DNA of 6,983 nucleotides from RGIG5612 sp045604025 (lineage in GTDB: Bacteria; Bacillota; Clostridia; Lachnospirales; Lachnospiraceae): positions 1 through 6,983 of the forward strand of contig JAZUNG010000189.1 in the NCBI GenBank assembly GCA_045604025.1. The letters run 5' to 3'. Shown one piece after another: positions 1 through 6,765 of this stretch. The stretch's first letter is position 1; each line of letters starts with the position of its first letter. Made by a program: the position numbers and the translations under genes. A model generated the notes under the pieces. It did not search any database. It was not told the DNA's origin and saw only the letters and a program-made list of their open reading frames with translations.

Positions 1-1384
1 AGAATGAAGTACTGACCGTGATCTGTACCTTGCCCTGCCTCTGCTCCTTAGGTACCTCGTCGTAATAAATCTCGGCTATTTTCTCTGCCAGATCAGAGAT
101 GCCGATGATATCTTTTTCGGTTTCCGTAGGCAGGCCCAGCATGAAGTACAGTTTGACCTTATTCCAGCCTCCCCTGAAGGCAAGTGTGGCACCATGACAG
201 ATATCCTCTTCTGTAAGACCTTTATTGATAACATTTCTCATTCTCTGCGTTCCGGCTTCCGGCGCGAAAGTAAGAGAGCTCTTCTTCACATCCTGGACCT
301 TGTTCATGACATCCAGAGAGAATTCATCTATTCTGAGTGAAGGAAGTGATATGTTCACTTTGCGTTCACCCATCTCAGCGATAAGAAACTCCAGATATTC
401 GCCCAGCCATGGATAATCACTTGAACTGAGTGAAGACAGCGAGATCTCATCATATCCGGTATAGTCGATCAGGTATTTTGAATACTTCTTAAGGGTATCC
501 AGTGATTTGGTCCTGAACGGTCTGTAGATCATACCTGCCTGACAGAATCTGCATCCACGTATGCAGCCTCTCTGGATCTCCAGTACAGCTCTGTCCTGAG
601 TAACCTGAACATAAGGAACTATAGGTTTATCCGGATAATAAGCACTGCTCATATCCTCAACTGTCTGTTTTCTGATCCTGCAAGAAGCACAGTCTTTGTA
701 TTCATCTTTTACGAAAAATGAAGAGATCGTTCCGTCCTCGTTATAAGTAACATCATAGAACTGAGGAATATACAGGCCTTCGATCGAAGCAGCAGCCTTA
801 AGGAAATCAATACGGCTGCCTCTGGCCTGTTCGTTTGTTTTGTATGCTTCAAAAAGGTCATCGTAAACCGTTTCACCCTCGCCTATATAGAAAATGTCAA
901 AGAAATCCGCCAACGGTTCCGGATTGAAAACACACGGACCACCACCGATCACTATAGGGTCACCATCAGTCCTGTCTGCAGCATGCAATGGGATCCCGGA
1001 CAGATCCAGTACCTGCAGTACATTTGTATATGCCATCTCATACTGCAGAGTGATACCCAGGAAATCAAAGTTCCGTATCGGATCCTGTGATTCCAGAGCA
1101 AATAAAGGGATGTTTTCATCCTTCATGATCCTGTGCAGATCAGGCCAGGGACTGTAAACCCTCTCACACCAGACATCATCACGTTCATTGAACATGGAAT
1201 AAAGTATCTGGATACCCAGATGTGACATGCCTATCTCATAAACGTCCGGAAAGCACATGGCAAAGCGGATATCAACTCTTTCCGGGTCTTTAACTATACT
1301 GTTTATCTCTCCCCCTGTATATCTGGCCGGTTTTTCCACCGACATCAGTATTCGGTCCGGAAGAGCCTGTTTAAATGTTGTCAT
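1..1384 (-). CDS. Radical SAM protein, TIGR03960-like (B12-binding-domain-like N-terminus), 3' end cut off by window
   Basis: This is the first 461 codons of a radical SAM enzyme; the stop lies beyond position 1. The family is about 600 residues long as I recall it, so the C-terminal quarter is missing from view. The N-terminal half carries family hallmarks: FPDVYEIGMSHLG (residues 45-57), a GGGPCVFNPEPLADFF stretch (147-162) and IGEGE (167-171). It resembles a Rossmann/B12-binding fold, but I see no DxHxxG cobalamin motif. The radical SAM cluster motif CX3CX2C is C274, C278 and C281, in the context QRGCIRGCRFCQAG. It should bind a [4Fe-4S] cluster and cleave S-adenosylmethionine in the cytoplasm; the substrate is unknown. 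The ATG at 1384 follows a strong SD, eight bases after the recU stop. In related bacteria this gene often precedes a DUF2344 gene and the rng/rplU/rpmA region (known context), so those may follow outside the window (inference). Confidence 0.9.
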   Translation of the reverse strand, partial: MTTFKQALPDRILMSVEKPARYTGGEINSIVKDPERVDIRFAMCFPDVYEIGMSHLGIQILYSMFNERDDVWCERVYSPWPDLHRIMKDENIPLFALESQDPIRNFDFLGITLQYEMAYTNVLQVLDLSGIPLHAADRTDGDPIVIGGGPCVFNPEPLADFFDIFYIGEGETVYDDLFEAYKTNEQARGSRIDFLKAAASIEGLYIPQFYDVTYNEDGTISSFFVKDEYKDCASCRIRKQTVEDMSSAYYPDKPIVPYVQVTQDRAVLEIQRGCIRGCRFCQAGMIYRPFRTKSLDTLKKYSKYLIDYTGYDEISLSSLSSSDYPWLGEYLEFLIAEMGERKVNISLPSLRIDEFSLDVMNKVQDVKKSSLTFAPEAGTQRMRNVINKGLTEEDICHGATLAFRGGWNKVKLYFMLGLPTETEKDIIGISDLAEKIAEIYYDEVPKEQRQGKVQITVSTSF

Positions 1385-1388
1385 ATAT

Positions 1389-1394
1389 TCACCT
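1389..1394 (-). promoter_or_regulatory. Shine-Dalgarno site of the radical SAM gene, overlapping the recU stop
   Basis: The minus strand reads AGGTGA here, four bases before the ATG at 1384. It shares bases with the TAG stop of recU (1395-1393), so a ribosome finishing recU ends on top of this site. This supports the start chosen for the radical SAM gene and suggests translational coupling (inference). Confidence 0.7.
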
Positions 1395-1923
1395 AAGGCC
1401 TCAGCTCGAGGTCTTTCTGTATTCCTTCCAGATAATGTACCTGAATCCCGCTGTGCGCATTCAGATACCATTCCGGAGACAGTTCTTCTATCTTAAAATG
1501 TTTAGGTCCGCCCTCTTCAGATCTTTTATAAAACTTCTCCAGTTCTTCAAATCGCATATAATAAAACTGGTTTCTCTTGCTGAAATATATCAGCAGGAAC
1601 GCAATGCCTCCCTGTTTTTCAAAATCCTTCATGAACAGATACTGATGCTCATGGACATTTGCCAGAGGAAATGTATCCTTCGCACACTCCTTAGCATCAA
1701 AACATACAGGAAATGACTGGACTGCCCCGATATAGTCCACAGTACTCCTCTGCTCAAAATAAGCCAGAGTGATATGCCTGTTGTCATCGATCTCAACAGG
1801 AGTTATGGGCGTAGGTATCTTCTGAACCAGAGCGAGGCCCAGTTCACGATACTTTTCATTAGTCATATTAACGATCTCTTCCAGCTGAGATCCTCTTAAT
1901 CCTCTTGAACTCCAGGTAGCCAC
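1393..1923 (-). CDS. recU: Holliday junction resolvase RecU
   Basis: The product, 176 residues, is a RecU-type endonuclease that cuts four-way DNA junctions during homologous recombination, repair and chromosome segregation. Visible motifs are the N-terminal SRGLRGSQLE (6-15), matching the RG-containing segment of RecU, then STVDYIG (60-66) and FDAKE (75-79), followed by DTFPL and HEHQ (91-94). D63, D76 and K78 align with the acidic and lysine metal-site residues of the Bacillus enzyme (D-x(n)-E/D-x-K). The start is GTG at 1923, preceded by a strong GAGGAG. The next in-frame ATG is residue 20 and would remove the RGLRG segment, so GTG is preferred. The protein lacks the roughly 30-residue N-terminal extension of Bacillus subtilis RecU. 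It overlaps the end of the pseudouridine synthase gene by 28 bases in another frame. In Bacillus recU sits beside a penicillin-binding protein gene; here it lies in a polA cluster. Confidence 0.93.
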   Translation of the reverse strand: MATWSSRGLRGSQLEEIVNMTNEKYRELGLALVQKIPTPITPVEIDDNRHITLAYFEQRSTVDYIGAVQSFPVCFDAKECAKDTFPLANVHEHQYLFMKDFEKQGGIAFLLIYFSKRNQFYYMRFEELEKFYKRSEEGGPKHFKIEELSPEWYLNAHSGIQVHYLEGIQKDLELRP

Positions 1924-2924
1924 AGATTCTCCTCTTTGATGATATTTCTAAACTTAACAGGCGGCAATGCATGTATAACAGTCCCATTCAGATATTCAAG
2001 CGTTCCAGGCATATGGTCAAATGACACTTCCCATGCATGCAGGAGCTGCGACCTGATGCCATATTTTTCCCTGAAAGCCGCATTAATCTCCGGGTCACCA
2101 TATTTACCGTCACCGATAACAGGATGTCCTGTGCTGGCCAGATGCGCTCTGATCTGATGCGATCTTCCAGTGATCAGATCAACAGAAAGCAGCGTCATGT
2201 CATTTCCGAATGATACCGGACTGTACGCAGTTCTGATAAAAGATGAACCTTCTGTTTCGACATCAGAGATCGAAACCATGTTAGATCCTTCATCCTTGGT
2301 TAAAAAACCATTAATTTCACGGTTCTCTTCAACAATACCTCTGACCAGACACAGATATCTTTTCGAAACATTTCTGTCTGCTATAGCTTTGCTTAAGTTT
2401 CTGGATGCAGCCAGTGTCTTTCCTGCCAGAACTATTCCGCTGGTATTGAGGTCCAATCTGTTCGCAACACCGGGAGAAAACAGTTCATCATCAGAATGTA
2501 TATGATCGATAAGAAAATCGTTTACAGAAAAATCATCTTCCGATGCTTTCTGGGACAATATGCCTTGTGGCTTGTTAATGGCAATGATATGATCGTCTTC
2601 AAACACGATCATACTCTTCAGGCTGATGCTTTTTGAGCGACCTGGTATATTTCTGGCCTGAGGCTTCCTTTCCTGTTCCCTGCGGACATCCTTCACACTT
2701 AGTCCCGACTTGAATCTGGCTACAGTCTCATCCGAGAGATACAGCTTGATACTGTCTCCTGCATTAACAATCTCTCCGCCGGAAGCCTTTTTATCATTCA
2801 GGGTGATGTTTTTTTTGCGCAGCATTTTATAGACAAAGCCTGATGAAGCTTTGTCCAGATATCTGAAGATGACCTTATCCAGTCGTCCTCCGGCATTCTG
2901 TTCCGTAATGATCAGTTCTTTCAT
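1896..2924 (-). CDS. RluA-family pseudouridine synthase with S4 domain
   Basis: The protein (342 residues) converts specific uridines to pseudouridine in structured RNA, most likely 23S rRNA, as do RluC and RluD; the exact site cannot be read from sequence. An S4 RNA-binding domain occupies about residues 1-65 (GGRLDKVIFRYL, then the VYKMLRKKNITLN helix-turn). A basic linker of about 35 residues (roughly 70-103) leads to the catalytic domain (about 104-325). The catalytic aspartate is D158 in NRLDLNTSGIVLAGK; many relatives read HRLD, here the first residue is Asn. Other family motifs are INKPQGIL (116-123), SKRYLCLVRG (187-196), ITGRSHQIRAHL (251-262) and HPVIGDGKYG (267-276). The ATG at 2924 overlaps the coaE stop as ATGA. 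Only a weak AGAAGA precedes it, about ten bases upstream, so re-initiation after coaE is likely (inference). Length is normal for the family. Confidence 0.93.
   Translation of the reverse strand: MKELIITEQNAGGRLDKVIFRYLDKASSGFVYKMLRKKNITLNDKKASGGEIVNAGDSIKLYLSDETVARFKSGLSVKDVRREQERKPQARNIPGRSKSISLKSMIVFEDDHIIAINKPQGILSQKASEDDFSVNDFLIDHIHSDDELFSPGVANRLDLNTSGIVLAGKTLAASRNLSKAIADRNVSKRYLCLVRGIVEENREINGFLTKDEGSNMVSISDVETEGSSFIRTAYSPVSFGNDMTLLSVDLITGRSHQIRAHLASTGHPVIGDGKYGDPEINAAFREKYGIRSQLLHAWEVSFDHMPGTLEYLNGTVIHALPPVKFRNIIKEENLWLPGVQED
1929..1935 (-). promoter_or_regulatory. Shine-Dalgarno site of recU inside the upstream gene
   Basis: The minus strand reads AGAGGAG, five bases before the GTG at 1923. 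It lies wholly within the coding sequence of the pseudouridine synthase, near its 3' end. The strong match compensates for the weaker GTG codon and decides the recU start. Confidence 0.75.
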
Positions 2925-3535
2925 GCAGATAAAATCTTCTTCAGTCTGTTAGTGATCTTTCTCTTTGTCTGAGCATGTGTTCCGGAATTGTCCAGAACAA
3001 AATCAGCATAACTGCTGTACTCTTCATCTGACATCTGACTGGCCATGATGCTTTCGGCTTTTTCCCTTGAATAATCTCTTGACGACATCAGTCTCTCTAC
3101 ACGGATATCGTGATCACATGTGATCACCCAGAGCTCATCCAGCATATCCAGATATCCCGCCTGTATGAGTAGCGCAGCCTCAATAGCGATCAGAGCATCC
3201 GGATCCTCAGAATAGATCTGATCTATCCTTCTTAATATCTCAGTTTTTACCTGAGGATGCGTCAGCGAATTGAGCAGTTCCAGCTTCTTATCGTCAGCAA
3301 ATACTACAGATGCCAGCTTCTTTCTGTCTATTGGCGCAAGACCGTTGGTGGAAGTCTCATCAGACAATATCCTCTCACCGAAATTGTCAATTATCAGCTT
3401 GTAACACTCATTTCCGGGTTCCTGAAGCTCCCTGGCTACATCGTCAGCAATGATCAGATGCGCGCCTTTTTCCCCCAGAACCCTCATAATGGAGGATTTT
3501 CCGGATCCTACCCCTCCTGTAACTCCGATTATCAT
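2921..3535 (-). CDS. coaE: Dephospho-CoA kinase
   Basis: CoaE phosphorylates the 3'-hydroxyl of the ribose in dephospho-CoA using ATP, the last step of coenzyme A synthesis in the cytoplasm. The 204-residue length is typical. The Walker A loop GGVGSGKS is at residues 7-14, followed by the substrate-binding ADD (30-32), SLTHP (90-94), the AIEAALLIQAG segment and the SRDYSREKAES lid region (152-162) rich in arginine and lysine. I place the start at the ATG at 3535, which shares its A with the last base of the polA TGA (TGATG). A GAGG at 3546-3543 stands seven bases before it. An in-frame TTG at 3538 would add one Met and is only four bases from that site, so it is less likely. The gene ends by overlapping the next start as ATGA. 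polA-coaE adjacency is common in Gram-positive bacteria (established knowledge). Confidence 0.96.
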   Translation of the reverse strand: MIIGVTGGVGSGKSSIMRVLGEKGAHLIIADDVARELQEPGNECYKLIIDNFGERILSDETSTNGLAPIDRKKLASVVFADDKKLELLNSLTHPQVKTEILRRIDQIYSEDPDALIAIEAALLIQAGYLDMLDELWVITCDHDIRVERLMSSRDYSREKAESIMASQMSDEEYSSYADFVLDNSGTHAQTKRKITNRLKKILSA

Positions 3536-6138
3536 CAATGTGCCTCAAACCAATCTGCACCCTGCTTGGCATCCACTTCCAGCGGAACCTTCAGGTCTGC
3601 AGCGTTTTTCATTTCGTTATATAGTATCTGTTTTACCTTATCTGCTTCATCAAGTGGAGCTTCAACCAGCAGCTCATCGTGGATCTGAAGAACGATCCTG
3701 GATCCGAGTCCTTCTTCCTGCAGTTTTCTATCAACATTTATCATGGCGATCTTCATGATATCTGCAGCTGTTCCCTGAAGAGGAGAATTCATGGCCACTC
3801 TTTCACCAAATGATCTCTGCATGAAATTGTTGGAAGCCAGTTCAGGAATAGGTCTTCTTCTGCCGAACAGCGTAGTGACATATCCGTCTATCTTCGCCTT
3901 TTTAACAGTATTATCCAGATATGCTTTAACACCGGGATATGTCTCAAAATACTGTTTTATATATTCCCCGGCCTGCTTTGATGTGATGCTCAAACCCTGG
4001 CTCAGTCCAAATGAGCTGATACCGTACACTATACCAAAGTTTACAGCCTTTGCATTGCTTCTCTGTTCCTTTGTGACCTGGTCAAGCGGTGTATTGAATA
4101 CCTTCGAAGCAGTTACCTTATGTATATCAGAATCGCTGTAATATGCTTCGATCAGATTGCTGTCATCTGACATATGTGCCAGGAGACGGAGCTCTATCTG
4201 AGAATAATCCGCGTCGATGAACACACATCCTTCTTTAGCCACAAAAGCTTTCCTGATCTCCTGACCCAGTTCTGATCGAATGGGAATATTCTGAAGATTG
4301 GGTTCAGTTGAACTGATCCTGCCTGTAGCTGTGATAGTCTGGTTAAATGTTCCATGTATCCTGCCATCAGATCTGATGTATTCCGTCAGGCCTTCAGCAT
4401 AAGTTGACCTGAGCTTTACTACCTGTCTGTATTTCAGGATCTCCGTAACTATCGGGAATTCATCAGATAGCTTTTCCAGCACATCTGCCGACGTGGAATA
4501 CCCGGTCTTGGTCTTCTTTCCATGTGGAAGCTTGAGTTTTTCAAACAGGATGGCTCCCAGCTGTGAAGGAGAATTGATATTGAACTCCTCCCCGGCCTCT
4601 TCGTATATCTCTTTCTGAAGGTCTGAAGCCATGTACTCCAGTTCATCTGAAAAATCCTTAAGCGCCTGCCTGTCGACCCTGACTCCAACTCTTTCCATAT
4701 TGTACAGAGAATAGATCAGAGGCATTTCGATATTCATGAACAGGTCCCACATACCGGTATCCAAAAGCTTCCTTTTCAGCACGCCAAAAGCCCTGAACGC
4801 GCACCTGGCGCTGTATGCCGCCATCTCCATACACTTTGATTCATTTTCGGCAAATGCGTCAGAAGAAGATTTCTTTCCGATCAGATCCTGCCTGGAAGGA
4901 ATGATCTCATCCAGATGATCCTTGGAGATATTATCATAGTAATATGTCTTGTTAAGCGGATTCAGGAGATATGCCATGATCTCCAGATCATAAATGTGAT
5001 CTGATGATATGTCTACTTCGTCCAGTGTATGAAGCATGTCTTTCAGACCGAAGCAATATATGTCCGTATCAGACCTAAGGAGTCCCTTTATTCTATCAGA
5101 ATATCCCTTATAAACAGTGATCTGATCATTCTCACATATGGCTGCCAGCATACGGTCTTCATCAACAAACAAGCTGAAAGAAGAACCGATCTGTTCGGGA
5201 AGTTCGGAAATATCCTTTATGGTATATGTGATCTCGCTGCTCTTGCTGAAACTGTCGATATCAAACCTGGAAAGCAGTCTGTTCAGTTCCAGTTTCTTCA
5301 GCAGTTCATATGCACTCTCATTGTAGAATGATGCCTCAGACTCAACCCTGCAGTCATGAAAATCCATCTCAACAGGGCTGTCGGTATTGATAGTCGCCAG
5401 TACCTTGCTCATGCGGCCCTGTTCAATATATTCTCTCAAGTTCTCCCTGGCACGGTTAGGAGTGATCTCTTCGATATGTTCATAAGCATTTTCAAGGGAT
5501 TTATACTTGCTGATGATAGCCGAAGCTGTCTTTTCACCTATTCCGGGTATACCGGGGATATTATCAGACGAGTCACCCATCAGAGCCTTCATGTCGATAA
5601 ATTCTTCAGGGGTCACATTATATTTGCTCACAACGTCTGATGCAAAATATTTCTCAACTTCCGTGCCGCCGCTCTTGGTCTTCGGAATGGCGATCAGAGT
5701 TGTCTCTCCTGCCAGTTGAAGCAGGTCTCTGTCACCAGACAATACCACAACATCCAGCCCTGCTTCAGAAGCCCTCTTCGCATAGGTGCCTATCACATCA
5801 TCAGCTTCATATCCCGGAAGCTCTGCAGTGTGAACTCCCATGGCATGCAGGATATCCTTCAGAATAGGAACCTGTTCATGAAGTTCATCCGGCATAGCCT
5901 TACGGTTGCCTTTATATTCACCGTAAAGCTCATGCCGGAAAGTCTTCTGTCTGACATCGAATGCAACAATGATATAATCCGGAGAGAACTCCCTGTATGC
6001 ATTAAAGAAAATGTTCAGAAATCCATGTATTGCATTGGTATGCAGGCCTTCGGAATTAGTAAGAAGCGGTATCCCGTAGAAAGCCCTGTTTACAATACTG
6101 TGTCCATCAATAAGAAATAGTTTTTCTTTATTTTTCAT
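3535..6138 (-). CDS. polA: DNA polymerase I (5' nuclease plus family A polymerase)
   Basis: PolA, 867 residues, fills gaps, removes RNA primers and serves excision repair. The 5'-nuclease domain (about 1-290) is intact: D11, D61, EADD (111-114), SGDRD (134-138), GDSSDN (188-193) and a helix-hairpin-helix IPGIPGIGEKTA (194-205). The middle region (about 300-455) has the 3'-5' exonuclease fold but lacks its catalytic residues: no DxE motif near 321-328, M368 roughly where D424 of the E. coli enzyme falls, and YX3C (Y442, C446) in place of YX3D. It probably does not proofread, as in Bacillus and Thermus relatives. The polymerase domain (about 465-867) is complete: TATGRISSTEPNLQNIP (603-619), motif A DYSQIELR with D644, motif B with R693, K697, F701 and Y705, and motif C HDE (820-822). 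F701 is the position where Tyr allows dideoxynucleotides. The ATG at 6138 starts two bases after the upstream stop and has no SD. Confidence 0.98.
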   Translation of the reverse strand: MKNKEKLFLIDGHSIVNRAFYGIPLLTNSEGLHTNAIHGFLNIFFNAYREFSPDYIIVAFDVRQKTFRHELYGEYKGNRKAMPDELHEQVPILKDILHAMGVHTAELPGYEADDVIGTYAKRASEAGLDVVVLSGDRDLLQLAGETTLIAIPKTKSGGTEVEKYFASDVVSKYNVTPEEFIDMKALMGDSSDNIPGIPGIGEKTASAIISKYKSLENAYEHIEEITPNRARENLREYIEQGRMSKVLATINTDSPVEMDFHDCRVESEASFYNESAYELLKKLELNRLLSRFDIDSFSKSSEITYTIKDISELPEQIGSSFSLFVDEDRMLAAICENDQITVYKGYSDRIKGLLRSDTDIYCFGLKDMLHTLDEVDISSDHIYDLEIMAYLLNPLNKTYYYDNISKDHLDEIIPSRQDLIGKKSSSDAFAENESKCMEMAAYSARCAFRAFGVLKRKLLDTGMWDLFMNIEMPLIYSLYNMERVGVRVDRQALKDFSDELEYMASDLQKEIYEEAGEEFNINSPSQLGAILFEKLKLPHGKKTKTGYSTSADVLEKLSDEFPIVTEILKYRQVVKLRSTYAEGLTEYIRSDGRIHGTFNQTITATGRISSTEPNLQNIPIRSELGQEIRKAFVAKEGCVFIDADYSQIELRLLAHMSDDSNLIEAYYSDSDIHKVTASKVFNTPLDQVTKEQRSNAKAVNFGIVYGISSFGLSQGLSITSKQAGEYIKQYFETYPGVKAYLDNTVKKAKIDGYVTTLFGRRRPIPELASNNFMQRSFGERVAMNSPLQGTAADIMKIAMINVDRKLQEEGLGSRIVLQIHDELLVEAPLDEADKVKQILYNEMKNAADLKVPLEVDAKQGADWFEAH

Positions 6139-6140
6139 AT

Positions 6141-6746
6141 TTAATTAAAAGTGATCGTTATTCCATTTGTAAATAATTGATCCAGGAATTCCTGTACACC
6201 GGGATCGGTGGATATTGCCAGAATTCCAACGATCATCAATACAGAGTAAATGATTATCGTAACGATGGAAAATACCAGAGCGATCACACTCAGGGTATGT
6301 CCAACATTAGCCAGTCTAAAGGATGTATTCTTTTTCGATATTTTACAGAAGATCAGAGCTATGATCGATCCGATCAGTCCGACAAAATTGGAAAAAGGTA
6401 TCAGACAGCAAAGGATAGACTCCAGGCTCAGAACAAAACCTATGATACCGAATACTCTGCCTCTGACAGGGCGTCCTTCTGCTTTCTTCTCATAAACCGG
6501 AGCATGTTTCGATTCAGGATCTTCCTGTTCATTTGTCACCGTTTTCTCTGTTACATCTGCAACAGGAACTACAACAGGGATCTCGGTAGCTTGCTCTGTG
6601 AACTCTTCAACAATGGGTTCTGCTTCAGCAGGTTCTTCAACCTGTACAGGCTCTTCAGGAAGTGTTCCGTCAAAAGCCTTGCCACAGTGAGCACAGAACT
6701 TTGCATCTGTTTCGCTTAATGTACCGCAGTTACTGCAATATCTCAT
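6141..6746 (-). CDS. Zinc-ribbon membrane protein with DUF4190-like C-terminus
   Basis: A 201-residue protein of unknown function. Residues 1-25 form a zinc ribbon with two CxxC pairs (C4/C7 and C18/C21; MRYCSNCG and FCAHCGK). Residues 26-80 are a low-complexity linker rich in Glu, Pro and Val, probably disordered. A short basic stretch (GRPVRGR, 91-97) leads into a hydrophobic half with segments at about 98-117, 119-135 and 146-178, the last long enough for one long or two short helices. The gene then ends in a short polar tail. The zinc ribbon plus DUF4190-like helices is common in Bacillota small membrane proteins (from memory of the families). The ribbon would face the cytoplasm, with no signal peptide before it (inference). 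The ATG at 6746 has AGAGG eight bases upstream. The TAA lies two bases before polA, suggesting cotranscription, but its role beside polA is not evident. Confidence 0.85.
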   Translation of the reverse strand: MRYCSNCGTLSETDAKFCAHCGKAFDGTLPEEPVQVEEPAEAEPIVEEFTEQATEIPVVVPVADVTEKTVTNEQEDPESKHAPVYEKKAEGRPVRGRVFGIIGFVLSLESILCCLIPFSNFVGLIGSIIALIFCKISKKNTSFRLANVGHTLSVIALVFSIVTIIIYSVLMIVGILAISTDPGVQEFLDQLFTNGITITFN

Positions 6747-6754
6747 TTCAAACG

Positions 6755-6759
6755 CCTCT
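6755..6759 (-). promoter_or_regulatory. Shine-Dalgarno site of the zinc-ribbon gene
   Basis: AGAGG on the minus strand, eight bases before the ATG at 6746, in the 19-base gap after the preceding stop codon. It supports that start, which also places the first CxxC pair at residues 4 and 7. Confidence 0.65.
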
Positions 6760-6765
6760 TTTCCA

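Noticed and set aside
894..1716. Plus-strand open frames opposite the radical SAM gene and recU
   Set aside because: They lie antisense to well-recognised genes, overlap each other, have no consistent ribosome sites and encode no family I recognise.
3257..3758. Plus-strand frames opposite coaE and the polA 3' end
   Set aside because: CoaE and PolA motifs on the minus strand explain this DNA fully; the antisense products show no recognisable features.
4449..4688. Minus-strand 79-codon frame inside polA
   Set aside because: It is in a shifted frame within the conserved polymerase coding region, rich in Arg and Ser as expected of a frame shadow.
6139..6165. AT-rich stretch before polA as a possible promoter
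   Set aside because: It is mostly the end of the zinc-ribbon coding sequence, and I could not find a -35/-10 pair with proper spacing that I would trust.
6177..6719. Plus-strand 180-codon frame opposite the zinc-ribbon gene
   Set aside because: The minus-strand product has two CxxC pairs and clear membrane helices, while the plus-strand product has no coherent domain and is full of Ser, Asp, Tyr and Arg typical of antisense reading.
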